From contig CABUVO010000009.1 of assembly GCA_902495075.1 (NCBI GenBank), positions 1 through 64,000 on the forward strand: DNA of 64,000 bases. Reading direction: 5' to 3'. A program made the position numbers and the translations under genes. Shown one piece after another: positions 9,383 to 18,514 of the stretch. Source of the DNA: an uncultured Porphyromonadaceae bacterium (GTDB lineage Bacteria; Bacteroidota; Bacteroidia; Bacteroidales; Muribaculaceae). The notes under the pieces are model-generated. The model made no database searches, had not been told where the DNA came from, and saw only the letters and a list, made by a program, of their open reading frames with translations. Each line of letters starts with the position of its first letter. Positions within the stretch are counted from its first letter, which is position 1.

Positions 9383-10441
9383 TTATTTAAATGTTTGTCC
9401 TAAATATTTACAGCAGAACAACCTGATTCTGCTGTTTTTATGTGCAAGCATATATTTATAAAATAAATAAGGGATATAAATTCCGGATATAAGTGAAAGA
9501 ATAGTATATACCCACCAAGGGAAAGAGGTAAAATGGTGCAATAGTTGCTGAGAGGCAATGTTGAAATACCAGGACAGTAGAAAAATAATGTAATTTGCAC
9601 CTATTAAATGATCCAATATTTTAACATTATAGCGAATTAGAATTTTGGACAAAGAGATGCACATCATTATTCCGGCAATGGAGCATATTGGGATAAGTGG
9701 AGTGTTTTCAGAAATAAAAAACATCACACTCCATATTATGCTACAAATAATAAATGTCCACCAGGAATTCCAATTGATAAAATTGTCAATAAACTGATTA
9801 TATTGACAATAAGCACATCCTAGGATAAAATATAATCCTAAATTTATGGTATTATTTAAAGAAAAAAACGACGTTAGTTCAAATGGAAGATAAGGTATAA
9901 GAGCAAATAATACTATTAAACAGGCATATACATGGATATTATTCCAATTCAATTTTTTTGTGAATGAAAGAATTAGAAAAGTAAAAACCAATAGTGTGAA
10001 ACTTGATTGTAAGAACCAATAATATGGAATAACCATATTTTCTGGAAATAATAAAGACTTCGCAAGAGACTCTATGCTAAATTCAATAGGGTCATCTGCA
10101 TATGTAGACATTATCGACCGGGGAATAAATGTTAATATTGAAAGCACTAAGAACGGGAGTATTAATCTTTTTAGTTTATTTTGTGTGAAATCCTTCCAGC
10201 TCTTTTGTTTCTTCTGCAAAGATGTATAAACCATCAGAAATCCTGATACAAACATAAATAAAGGCATACGAAAACTATGCATCATTCTGTAAATAAGCAG
10301 GTTCATGCCATAGTTGGAATCGGGATATTCATGAAAGGAATGTCCTAAAACTACTAATACTATACCTATTATTTGTAAATAGGCAATGAATGTAAGAAAG
10401 TTTGGCGATTTCTGATTTTGGGTATCTTTGTCAGGTCGCAT
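9383..10441 (-). CDS. Acyltransferase family 3 (OafA/YrhL-type) membrane protein
   Basis: A 352-aa integral membrane acyltransferase with about ten transmembrane segments. Family marks are VVLGHSFHEY near residue 35 (the usual catalytic His region), RMPLFMFVSGFL, and the basic NKLKRLILPF segment. Such proteins O-acylate surface polysaccharides or other envelope sugars using a cytoplasmic acyl-CoA. It starts at ATG 10441, only 15 bp after the meaB stop on the same strand, yet its AT-rich composition contrasts sharply with meaB. It therefore belongs to the AT-rich island, not the meaB unit, although it may be read from upstream transcription. It converges with the PorZ-like gene. Confidence 0.85.
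   Translation of the reverse strand: MRPDKDTQNQKSPNFLTFIAYLQIIGIVLVVLGHSFHEYPDSNYGMNLLIYRMMHSFRMPLFMFVSGFLMVYTSLQKKQKSWKDFTQNKLKRLILPFLVLSILTFIPRSIMSTYADDPIEFSIESLAKSLLFPENMVIPYYWFLQSSFTLLVFTFLILSFTKKLNWNNIHVYACLIVLFALIPYLPFELTSFFSLNNTINLGLYFILGCAYCQYNQFIDNFINWNSWWTFIICSIIWSVMFFISENTPLIPICSIAGIMMCISLSKILIRYNVKILDHLIGANYIIFLLSWYFNIASQQLLHHFTSFPWWVYTILSLISGIYIPYLFYKYMLAHKNSRIRLFCCKYLGQTFK
9411..9440 (+). terminator. Terminator of the PorZ-like gene, inside the convergent ORF
   Basis: Stem CAGCAGAA (9411-9418) pairs with TTCTGCTG (9427-9434), with an 8-nt loop and then TTTTTA. It lies 79 bp after the PorZ-like stop but within the last codons of the convergent acyltransferase gene. Confidence 0.5.
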
Positions 10442-10456
10442 TTATCTATAGTTCTA

Positions 10457-11551
10457 TTATTCGCGGAGGAGGGTGAAATAGCGGCGGAGGACGTCGTGGG
10501 CGGCGGTGAAGGAGCTCTGCTCGTTGTTGAGGACGCGGAGCTCTTTCTGCTCGAGGAGGGCGCGGATCTCGGGCTGACGGTAGAAGTTGTGGCGCAGCTC
10601 TTCATTGATGGTCTCAAACATCCAGTATTTTGCTTGTTCGTTGCGCTTGCGCTCGAAATAACCTGTCTCTTTTACATAGGCGAAGTAACGGTCGATCATA
10701 TCCCACACTTTGTCGATGTTGAGCTCGTAATATCCGCTGTAGGTCACTACCTCCGGCACCCATTTGCTGGGTGTTGGCGGGAACAGATGCAATGCGTTGC
10801 GGAATTGTGCCGCCGCAAGATTGGCACGTTCAACGTTGTCGCCATCCGCTTTGTTGATTACGATTCCATCTGCCATCTCCATGATTCCGCGTTTGATGCC
10901 TTGCAACTCGTCGCCTGTGCCGGCAAGTTGTATCAAAAGGAAGAAATCAACCATGGAGTGTACCGCTGTCTCGCTTTGTCCTACACCTACGGTCTCTACG
11001 AAGATGTTATTGTAACCTGCAGCCTCACACAGCACTATGGTTTCCCTCGTTTTGCGAGCCACACCTCCGAGTGAGCCCGCGGATGGGCTGGGGCGAATGA
11101 ATGCATCGGGATGCTGCGACAGTTTTTCCATTCTGGTTTTGTCTCCCAAGATACTTCCCTGGGTTCTTTCAGAACTTGGATCAATGGCAAGAACAGCCAG
11201 TTTCCCACCATCCTTGAGCACATGTAGTCCGAAAACATCGATTGATGTGGATTTGCCCGCTCCGGGCACACCCGTAATTCCGATGCGTCGTGAATTCCCT
11301 GAATAGGGGAGACATTTCTCAATCACTTCCTGGGCGAGTGCCTGGTGATGTTCCGCCGTACTCTCTACAAGGGTCACAGCCTGACCGAGAATACTCACAT
11401 TCCCTTTCAAGATGCCTTCTACATATTCAGAGGCAGAGAGCTGCTGGCGACGTCTTGCAGGACGGCGATACGGATTGGTGATTGGTTGCGAGGTTACTCC
11501 GGAGTTTACCTGGAGACCTTTGTATTCGGAATTATTTTCGGGATGTGTCAT
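10457..11551 (-). CDS. meaB: Methylmalonyl-CoA mutase-associated GTPase MeaB
   Basis: A 364-aa cytoplasmic P-loop GTPase of the ArgK/MeaB family. MeaB protects and reactivates the B12-dependent methylmalonyl-CoA mutase used in propionate/succinate metabolism. The Walker A motif GVPGAGKS is at residues 94-101, followed by AIDPSS, the ETVGVGQSE switch region and the NKAD specificity motif. Length is normal for the family, with a somewhat long basic N-terminus (RRPARRRQ). The mutase genes are not in the window. The gene lies 22 bp after a DUF1573 gene on the same strand. Confidence 0.95.
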   Translation of the reverse strand: MTHPENNSEYKGLQVNSGVTSQPITNPYRRPARRRQQLSASEYVEGILKGNVSILGQAVTLVESTAEHHQALAQEVIEKCLPYSGNSRRIGITGVPGAGKSTSIDVFGLHVLKDGGKLAVLAIDPSSERTQGSILGDKTRMEKLSQHPDAFIRPSPSAGSLGGVARKTRETIVLCEAAGYNNIFVETVGVGQSETAVHSMVDFFLLIQLAGTGDELQGIKRGIMEMADGIVINKADGDNVERANLAAAQFRNALHLFPPTPSKWVPEVVTYSGYYELNIDKVWDMIDRYFAYVKETGYFERKRNEQAKYWMFETINEELRHNFYRQPEIRALLEQKELRVLNNEQSSFTAAHDVLRRYFTLLRE

Positions 11552-11573
11552 GATGCTTATTCTTTCATGGTAT

Positions 11574-12653
11574 TTATTCTTTTATGCCGACTATGGAAAT
11601 GGTTCTTGCCGGATGAAGAGGATCGTTTGTCAGAACCTCTATCTTTATATTAAACGGACCGGAAGGAAGTTTATTGATATTAAGGGATCCTTCTGAGTCT
11701 GCTGATTTTTCGGGTTTTATGGTAGCTGGATATCGGGATATCCTAATTGCCTGTGACTGTGAGAATACCCTCATTACCCGCATTTCTGTCTTTCCTTCGT
11801 TTCTTATGGCAAATTTGAATTTAACCGGATTCTTTGTGGATGATGTCAGGCTGCCTAAGTCTATCGTGTGGGGAGCGAGGTAACACTTCGGAGCATCCTT
11901 TACTTCTTCTGGTGTCATACGCGAGAAATCAGGGATGACCTTGGCTGTGAATACCACCTCCGTTTCCGGTGAATCTTTTTTGTTGTCAGAAGAGATTGTC
12001 ACAGGAATCTCTACCGGTCCCATTTCTGTTTTCTCTCGTGAATTGAAATAGAAACTGAATGTAACTATATCTCCGGGACCAATCTCCTCCGAAGAGGCTG
12101 AAACGCTTAAGGTAGGATCAGGACATTCCCATCGCGGTCGGATGGTATCAGCGGTCTGGTTATATCCGTTTATAAAGAAATGCCGTGTCGAACCATATGT
12201 TACGTCGCCTGCGGGCAACAATCTCTCCGAGAGTCTTAACGGTCCGGCTTCAATGGGATATAAAGATGACAGCGATTCAGGAGTTCCAAGCACATTACCC
12301 CGGATTTTGATTGTAGCCATATCAAAATCGCCGATATATACCCGAATTGATTTTTCGAATCGTCCCGGTCTGCCAAGAGGATCATATGTAAAAGAAAACT
12401 TTACAGTATCACCGGGAGCGATAGGATCTTCATTGTATGCAACCCCTGTGCAACCGCAGCTTGGACGGGCACCGGTTATGACTGCTTCATCCGGACCGGT
12501 ATTGACAAGTCGCACATACCCTGTCTTGGGTCCCGCTTCTTCCTTCATCAGTCCGAAATCATACTCCTTTTCAAGCCATACGATTTCGCTCCGCCCCACA
12601 AGCGGGAACAGAGAGACCATGAAAGAGATAAAAACAAAGACCAATATTCTCAT
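11574..12653 (-). CDS. DUF1573-domain exported protein
   Basis: A 359-aa exported protein with a signal peptide (MRILVFVFISFMVSLF...) and Ig-like domains. The first domain matches DUF1573: YDFGLMKEE, a Cys-Gly-Cys pair in SCGCTG, and APGDTVKFSFTYDP. At least one further sandwich domain follows, around residues 255-355. DUF1573 proteins are abundant periplasmic or surface proteins of Bacteroidetes with no settled function. ATG 12653 is chosen because it begins the signal peptide; a GTG at 12680 overlapping the upstream TGA would add nine polar residues. It is probably co-transcribed with the short DUF1573 gene upstream and meaB downstream. Confidence 0.8.
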   Translation of the reverse strand: MRILVFVFISFMVSLFPLVGRSEIVWLEKEYDFGLMKEEAGPKTGYVRLVNTGPDEAVITGARPSCGCTGVAYNEDPIAPGDTVKFSFTYDPLGRPGRFEKSIRVYIGDFDMATIKIRGNVLGTPESLSSLYPIEAGPLRLSERLLPAGDVTYGSTRHFFINGYNQTADTIRPRWECPDPTLSVSASSEEIGPGDIVTFSFYFNSREKTEMGPVEIPVTISSDNKKDSPETEVVFTAKVIPDFSRMTPEEVKDAPKCYLAPHTIDLGSLTSSTKNPVKFKFAIRNEGKTEMRVMRVFSQSQAIRISRYPATIKPEKSADSEGSLNINKLPSGPFNIKIEVLTNDPLHPARTISIVGIKE

Positions 12654-12676
12654 ATCAAATTTTACCTTGCTGCTTT

Positions 12677-13084
12677 TCACTTATTCGGATTTACAACTCC
12701 GGTAATTTTTAATACTTTCAATTTTTTTGACCCATTGCTTTTTACTTTCACATTCTTGGTGAAACTGCCGATATAACCTTTAGGGATAAAATTGACTTTT
12801 ATTTTACCCTTTTTCCCCGGAGCGATCGGATTTTTGGGGAATTCCGGACGTGTGCATCCGCAATCAGCAGTAGCGCTGATTATAACCAACGGAGCATTTC
12901 CCTGATTCACGAATTCAAATTCTGTAGATACGAAACCTTTGTCATCGTTGATGATTCCGAAATCATGAGATTCTTTGGTGAATGCGATTAACGCGTTTCC
13001 ATCGGAATTCTTATTCTTCTTGGCTTCTACCGGCACAGCTGCTATCAAGAGCGCAACCATCAATATGGATAGTAACTTTTTCAT
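12677..13084 (-). CDS. Short DUF1573 exported protein
   Basis: A 135-aa protein with a signal peptide (MKKLLSILMVALLIAAVPVEA) and a single DUF1573 Ig-like domain. Diagnostic features are HDFGIINDD, NAPLVIISATADCGCTRPEFP with its Cys-Gly-Cys, and IAPGKKGKIKVNF. The paralogous longer DUF1573 gene follows at once. The protein is very basic (many Lys), suggesting surface or polyanion contact, but function is unknown. Confidence 0.88.
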   Translation of the reverse strand: MKKLLSILMVALLIAAVPVEAKKNKNSDGNALIAFTKESHDFGIINDDKGFVSTEFEFVNQGNAPLVIISATADCGCTRPEFPKNPIAPGKKGKIKVNFIPKGYIGSFTKNVKVKSNGSKKLKVLKITGVVNPNK

Positions 13085-13140
13085 ATCGTCTAAAATTTAT
13101 GAATCGGTTCGAGAGTGATTCTTTTCACAAAATTAATAAA

Positions 13141-16100
13141 TTATCTTGATATTTTTAACCGCAAATCGGGCGGTAATGTTCGATAATATTTTTTCCACTC
13201 CTCGTTGGTGAGACTGTCTTGTCGAGAAAAATAAATTCCTTTGTCAGCTATCCTTTTTGCTTTGGCTCTAAGCAAAGGATCTCCTGATGTTGCCAACGAA
13301 TCTGAAATATCCTTAAAGATCAGAGAGATCTCTTCTCGTGTTTTAAAAACCGAATCGAGGGTATTTATTGAGGCATATGTGTTTCTGTCTGTGCCCATCA
13401 ACGAATCCGCGGCATTTGCAAGAAGAAGTGCGGAATTAAGTTTTCCATTTCGCAGCATATCTTTCGCAGCCATCAGCAATCCGGCGCGGTGATAGCTTAT
13501 CTGAGCAGCAGGCGTACCATCGAGATAAACTTCCCTGTCCAAATCATTGGGTGCTTTCAGTTTCTTAAATCCTTTAAGATAGTCCATTTCTCTTTCTGCG
13601 GCGTTGCGTGATCCGAACTTTCGGGCGAAAAGACATTCAGAGGTATGGGCATCCAAGCCCAAGTAATGGCGTTTTGCAAGACTCCTGTGCCAGTAAAGCG
13701 GTCTGGGGTTCTTTGAAGCCCCATTGGTTGATATAATATCAAACATTATCAGCTTCCGAAAATCCAAAGCTTTTCCACCTGCAACGCGAGACAGATTCTG
13801 GAGGGGATAGGCTATTGAATCTCCGCTTCCCGTTTTAAGCCAGACATATTTATAGGGAATCTCTTTTTTCTCCCAATTTGCAAGATCACGAAACATTGTG
13901 TCTGCTGATACTATAGAATCAGAAGCATTGAACGCGATTTTGGGAAATTGTAATGATCCGTATATCACATCCTCTCTTGTCAGGGTAGTTTTGATTCCGG
14001 AAGACCCATCCCAGTCTTGCATCAAAGAGGCAAAGTATTTGGGCATCGATAGATATGCGAGATTGATCACGCGCACATCCTTTCTTGTGCCTTCCACCTC
14101 TTGTGAGTACCAAAGAGGAAAAGTGGCATTGTCGCCATCTACAAATATTATTGCGTTTGGCTCCAACGAATTCAGCACATTGGCAGTAATGTGCGAAGCT
14201 GCGTATCTGCCTGAACGATCATGGTCATTGTAATTTTCAACCAGCATCCACACCACGGTGAATATCGGTATCACAGAGGCTATGGGAGCATATTTCCCGG
14301 CAAGTCTCAGCAACCCCAACGCTCCGAAACCAATCCAGATGGAGAATGCGAGATATGAACCTAAGAAAGAGTAGTCGCGTTCACGGGGCTCTCCCGGAGC
14401 CTGGTTAAGATATACCACGATTGCCAGTCCGGTCATTATGAAAAGCATAGCCGTGGCAAGACATGTCTTTCTGCCTCTTTTTCCCCATACAATCAGGAAG
14501 ATTATACCTCCGATGCCCAATAGGAAAGGGAGTAGGAAATAGCTGTTTCTCCCCTTGTTCTCTTTCCCCAGCCATGAAGGAAGAGCATCTTCCGCGCCAA
14601 GCATGGCGTTATCGAGTGGGGTAATACCGGTTATAAAATTGCCGTGTTCTACCTCTCCTGTGGAATGAACATCGTTCTGACGTCCAAGAAAATTCCATAG
14701 CAGATAGCGGAAATACATATATCCTGTCTGATATGTCAGTAGCATTTTAAGCGACTGCATATATGTCGGTCGGTATGATGTTACGGGAATCCGTTTGCCC
14801 TCTGCATTGACTTTATTCACGAAATTTCCGGCTGAGTCCACAGCCTCGCTTATCGGAACTTTTGTCATGGTGTTTTCGTCCATTCCCGTCCAATCGTAAA
14901 AACATGGTAAGTCTGACGGATCCTGACTGGTGATGCGGGGAAACCACATATTAAGCTCAGGGGTGGTCACCGGTTTCACGGCATAACTCCTCACTACATA
15001 TGCATCCCCGTTTTTTGCCATTGCTTTTGAATTGAAAACAGAATCCTCATGTGTCAGCATATTGTAAGGATCCGATATGCGTGCATTCCGTTCTTTTTTT
15101 GCGACAATGGGATGGCGTTTCTCAAGTACGATACGCTTGTAGATCGGTTTACCTCCATCAGCAGGATACTCTTCCCTCAAAATGCTTTTGCTATATGGAG
15201 TGTGCCCGTAAATTAAAGGTGCTCCACCATATTGTTCGCGAGCCTGATATGATGCAAAGGAAAAAGGATCTCCAGGCAAACTCGAATTGGCGGGAGAAGG
15301 AATGTCACCCCTTATGGGAATCAGCGCATACGAGGCATAACCTGTTAGTAGCATTGAAAGTAGCCATATGCATATGTTAAGCCGTCTTACGGAGAAATTG
15401 TGACCTTTCACCAGCAAGAGCGAAGCTATCGCGCTGAGAGCTGCGCCCACAGCGAAATTATCTGAAAATATGAAGATTCCGGAAAGAAATATTGCCGGAA
15501 ATACAGCTGCTGCGAGAAGTCCGCGGTTTGTGGAGCGCGATGTTGCCGTAAGTGCTGTCAGTAGGCTGACTCCGAGTAATATCACGTATGCCACTACTCC
15601 GCTAAGGTAGGGCAATCCCAGGGTGTTGACACCGATTAATTCACATTCTGCTGCCAATGCAATAGTGGAAGGCATCATGCCGACAAGAATACATCCAACC
15701 ACAATAAGCGACAACAGGAACATAATTGCGACTTTCCACCATTTTCGGATACCTCTTTTGATACCCCATATGATGGCTAAAGCCGGAATGCAAAGCAGAT
15801 TGAGTTGATGCACGCCAAGTGACAATCCGAAGAGATATGCAAGCAGTATGAGATAACGCGTAGACATAATCCGATCATGGCAGAATGCCCACTTGACCAT
15901 GATCCATACGCATAGCGATGTCATGAATATTGACATCGCATATACCTCAGCCTCAACGGCTGAATACCAGGTAGAGTCGCACCATCCGAATGCCAGTGCT
16001 CCGGTAGCGGCAGCAACGGAACATTGCAACGTTTGCCAGCGATTCGGTTTGAGGGAATCAATTACCCATCTTGCTGCTGCAAATATTGTTTTGGCAAGAA

Positions 16101-16368
16101 AGAAACCGGCAAAGGCTGTGAAAAGCCCGCTTGATAGGTTCACCAGCAATGCTGCCCATTTTCCGGAGGGAGCGAGCATCGTTATCACCCTCTCCACGAG
16201 CATCCATGTTGGATTGCCCGGAGGGTGACCCACTTCAAGTTTCCATGCCGCTGCCACATATTCCGGACAATCCCAGTAAGAGACAGTCGGAGCTGCCGTG
16301 AGACAATAAGTGACGAGGAGGATAAAGAATACCCCCCACGACACTGCGCGCTCTACCTTGGTGTTCAA
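13141..16368 (-). CDS. DUF2723 (GT117-type) multi-pass membrane protein
   Basis: A 1075-aa protein. The N-terminal ~250 residues are the DUF2723 core: TAAPTVSYWDCPEYVAAAW with the WDCxE motif, then GHPPGNPTWMLVER. Many transmembrane helices follow, then a soluble region from about residue 720. DUF2723 is the GT117 family, related to protein O-mannosyltransferases and thought to transfer sugars to extracytoplasmic proteins in Bacteroidetes. The start is a TTG at 16368, with an in-frame TAA two codons upstream. No earlier start is possible and no ATG lies near, so TTG is well supported. The start codon abuts a TTTAATGT word array. Confidence 0.88.
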   Translation of the reverse strand: MNTKVERAVSWGVFFILLVTYCLTAAPTVSYWDCPEYVAAAWKLEVGHPPGNPTWMLVERVITMLAPSGKWAALLVNLSSGLFTAFAGFFLAKTIFAAARWVIDSLKPNRWQTLQCSVAAATGALAFGWCDSTWYSAVEAEVYAMSIFMTSLCVWIMVKWAFCHDRIMSTRYLILLAYLFGLSLGVHQLNLLCIPALAIIWGIKRGIRKWWKVAIMFLLSLIVVGCILVGMMPSTIALAAECELIGVNTLGLPYLSGVVAYVILLGVSLLTALTATSRSTNRGLLAAAVFPAIFLSGIFIFSDNFAVGAALSAIASLLLVKGHNFSVRRLNICIWLLSMLLTGYASYALIPIRGDIPSPANSSLPGDPFSFASYQAREQYGGAPLIYGHTPYSKSILREEYPADGGKPIYKRIVLEKRHPIVAKKERNARISDPYNMLTHEDSVFNSKAMAKNGDAYVVRSYAVKPVTTPELNMWFPRITSQDPSDLPCFYDWTGMDENTMTKVPISEAVDSAGNFVNKVNAEGKRIPVTSYRPTYMQSLKMLLTYQTGYMYFRYLLWNFLGRQNDVHSTGEVEHGNFITGITPLDNAMLGAEDALPSWLGKENKGRNSYFLLPFLLGIGGIIFLIVWGKRGRKTCLATAMLFIMTGLAIVVYLNQAPGEPRERDYSFLGSYLAFSIWIGFGALGLLRLAGKYAPIASVIPIFTVVWMLVENYNDHDRSGRYAASHITANVLNSLEPNAIIFVDGDNATFPLWYSQEVEGTRKDVRVINLAYLSMPKYFASLMQDWDGSSGIKTTLTREDVIYGSLQFPKIAFNASDSIVSADTMFRDLANWEKKEIPYKYVWLKTGSGDSIAYPLQNLSRVAGGKALDFRKLIMFDIISTNGASKNPRPLYWHRSLAKRHYLGLDAHTSECLFARKFGSRNAAEREMDYLKGFKKLKAPNDLDREVYLDGTPAAQISYHRAGLLMAAKDMLRNGKLNSALLLANAADSLMGTDRNTYASINTLDSVFKTREEISLIFKDISDSLATSGDPLLRAKAKRIADKGIYFSRQDSLTNEEWKKYYRTLPPDLRLKISR

Positions 16369-16452
16369 TGTTTAATGTTTAATGTTAAATGTTTAATGTG
16401 GAATGTTGGGTCATGTAATTAAACATTGCACATTCCACATTAAACATTAATT
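16369..16452. repeat. TTTAATGT word array, self-complementary
   Basis: Repeats of TTTAATGT and TTAAATGT on the left are followed by the reverse complement (ACATTCCACATTAAACATT-like) on the right. The spacer between DUF2723 and fcl can therefore fold into a long imperfect hairpin. No gene is present. Confidence 0.75.
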
Positions 16453-16453
16453 T

Positions 16454-17395
16454 TTATCTTTCGGCTCTCATCGGATTATTGAGGAAATCTTCATAAGCCA
16501 GTGCGATTCCCTCTCTTAATTCTGTGCTGTAAGTCCAGCCTAAAGCTGTAGCTTTTGATACATCCAGAAGTTTACGGGGCGTTCCATTGGGTTTGGTGGT
16601 ATCCCATTCTATTTTGCCCTTAAAACCGATCACGTCTGCTACAAGTTCCGTAAGTTCACGAATAGAGAGCTCTTTGCCTGTTCCGGCATTGACAGTTTCG
16701 TTTCCTGAATAATTGTTCATAAGGAATACGCAAAGGTTCGCCAGGTCATCTACGTATAAAAACTCCCGAAGCGGAGATCCATCTCCCCAGCATGTCACGC
16801 TCTCTGCCCCGCTTTCTTTTGCCTCATGGAAGCGACGGATGAGAGCCGGAAGCACGTGCGAATGTGTAGGATGATAGTTGTCGTTCGGTCCATACAGGTT
16901 TGTCGGCATCACGGAGATATAGTCTGTGCCATACTGGCGATTGAGGTATTCGCAATATTTCATTCCTGAAATTTTTGCCAGAGCGTATGCTTCATTTGTC
17001 TTCTCGAGTGCTGATGTGAGAAGACACGATTCAGGCATTGGCTGTGGTGCCATGCGGGGATATATGCATGACGATCCCAGGAATTCGAGTTTTTTGCAGC
17101 CGTTACGCCAGGCAGCGTTTATTACATTCATTTCAAGCATCATATTCTGATACATGAAATCAGCCGGAGCTTTGTCGTTGGCTTCGATGCCGCCAACTTT
17201 AGCGGCGGCAAGGAAAACATATTCCGGTTTTTCGGCGGCAAAAAAATCATTAACAGCTTTCTGGTCTGTTAGATCCAGTTCGGCATGAGTACGTGTTATG
17301 ATGTTTTCGTATCCCTGTCTTTTAAGTTCTCGGACAATCGCCGAACCAACCATTCCTCGATGTCCGGCTACGTAAATTTTTGAAATTTTATCCAT
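16454..17395 (-). CDS. fcl: GDP-L-fucose synthase
   Basis: A 313-aa short-chain dehydrogenase/reductase. It epimerises and reduces GDP-4-keto-6-deoxymannose to GDP-L-fucose with NADPH, the last step of de novo GDP-fucose synthesis. The nucleotide-binding GHRGMVG is at residues 11-17. The catalytic Ser lies in LGSSCIYP, and the Tyr-x3-Lys in AYALAKISG. The substrate-region motif PTNLYGPND is present. It lies 30 bp downstream of gmd on the same strand, so the two-step pathway is complete here. The product probably supplies fucose for surface glycans or the protein O-glycans of Bacteroidales. Confidence 0.97.
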   Translation of the reverse strand: MDKISKIYVAGHRGMVGSAIVRELKRQGYENIITRTHAELDLTDQKAVNDFFAAEKPEYVFLAAAKVGGIEANDKAPADFMYQNMMLEMNVINAAWRNGCKKLEFLGSSCIYPRMAPQPMPESCLLTSALEKTNEAYALAKISGMKYCEYLNRQYGTDYISVMPTNLYGPNDNYHPTHSHVLPALIRRFHEAKESGAESVTCWGDGSPLREFLYVDDLANLCVFLMNNYSGNETVNAGTGKELSIRELTELVADVIGFKGKIEWDTTKPNGTPRKLLDVSKATALGWTYSTELREGIALAYEDFLNNPMRAER

Positions 17396-17425
17396 AAGAT
17401 TTAAATCGGTTTAAAACGTTGTTAA

Positions 17426-18514
17426 CTATTTTACAATGCCCTTTTCAAGATATTCCTCCAAGTTCATTTTAACGTGTTCTGAGACACGTTCAGCTGCTAC
17501 CTTTTTCATGTCCGAGTCTACCATGCGGTTGACAAGTTCTTCAAAAGATGTTTTTGTCGGATTCCATCCAAGCAGAGCCTTGGCTTTTGTAGGATCGCCC
17601 CAAAGGTTTACGACATCTGTTGGCCGATAGAAATCGGGAGATACCTCAACCAATATACGTCCTGTTTTCTCATCGATGCCTTTTTCATCGGCGCCTTCTC
17701 CTTCCCAGCGCAGATTGATACCGACGCGGGCGAAAGCAAGTGTGGCGAATTCCCGCACGGAATGCTGTTTACCTGTGGCAATTACAAAATCTTCCGGTTT
17801 TTCCTGTTGAAGCATCAGCCACATGCATTCAACATAATCCGGTGCATATCCCCAGTCGCGCAAAGAAGAGAGATTTCCGAGATAAAGCTTTTCTTGTTTA
17901 CCTTGTGCTATGCGCGCAGCAGCAAGTGTGATCTTTCGTGTTACGAAAGTTTCGCCACGTCGTTCTGACTCATGGTTGAAAAGTATACCTGAGCAGCAAT
18001 ACATGTTGTATGCATCCCTGTATTCCTTTATAATCCAATATCCGTAAAGCTTGGCAACGGCATATGGACTGTAAGGATGAAAAGGTGTATTTTCATTCTG
18101 AGGCACCTCTTCAACTTTGCCATATAGCTCAGATGTTGACGCCTGATATATGCGGCAAGTGTCGGCGAGTCCTACCTGACGCACAGCTTCAAGAACACGG
18201 AGCACTCCAGTCGCATCCGTATTGGCGGTATACTCCGGCACATCGAATGACACCTGCACGTGGCTTTGTGCTGCAAGATTATATATCTCGTCAGGTTTTA
18301 CAGCCATGATTACCTTCATCAGACTCATGGAATCTGCCATATCAGCGTAATGCAGGTGAAAACATGGATTCCCTTCGAGATGAGAGATTCTTTCACGGAA
18401 ATCTGTTGAGCTTCGGCGAATTGTGCCGTGCACGTCATATCCTTTGGATATAAGTAATTCTGCGAGATAAGATCCGTCCTGCCCGGTGACTCCGGTTATA
18501 AGAGCTTTTTTCAT
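17426..18514 (-). CDS. gmd: GDP-mannose 4,6-dehydratase
   Basis: A 362-aa enzyme that converts GDP-D-mannose to GDP-4-keto-6-deoxy-D-mannose, the first step to GDP-fucose. The Rossmann motif GVTGQDG is at residues 8-14. RRSSTDFRERISHLE, YNLAAQSHV, ASTSELYGKVEE and YSPYAVAKLYGYW (Tyr-x3-Lys) are all hallmarks of Gmd. Its ATG overlaps the TGA of the upstream GT4 gene by 4 bp (ATGA), implying translational coupling. fcl follows. Confidence 0.97.
   Translation of the reverse strand: MKKALITGVTGQDGSYLAELLISKGYDVHGTIRRSSTDFRERISHLEGNPCFHLHYADMADSMSLMKVIMAVKPDEIYNLAAQSHVQVSFDVPEYTANTDATGVLRVLEAVRQVGLADTCRIYQASTSELYGKVEEVPQNENTPFHPYSPYAVAKLYGYWIIKEYRDAYNMYCCSGILFNHESERRGETFVTRKITLAAARIAQGKQEKLYLGNLSSLRDWGYAPDYVECMWLMLQQEKPEDFVIATGKQHSVREFATLAFARVGINLRWEGEGADEKGIDEKTGRILVEVSPDFYRPTDVVNLWGDPTKAKALLGWNPTKTSFEELVNRMVDSDMKKVAAERVSEHVKMNLEEYLEKGIVK

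Noticed and set aside
10400..10460. Attachment-site copy of the tRNA-Ser 3' end at the right border of the AT-rich island
   Set aside because: No repeat of the tRNA 3' sequence could be seen near the meaB border, so tRNA-directed integration is not supported directly.
10418..11074. 218-aa open frame on the plus strand over meaB
   Set aside because: It is a shadow of meaB, which has all GTPase motifs on the minus strand.
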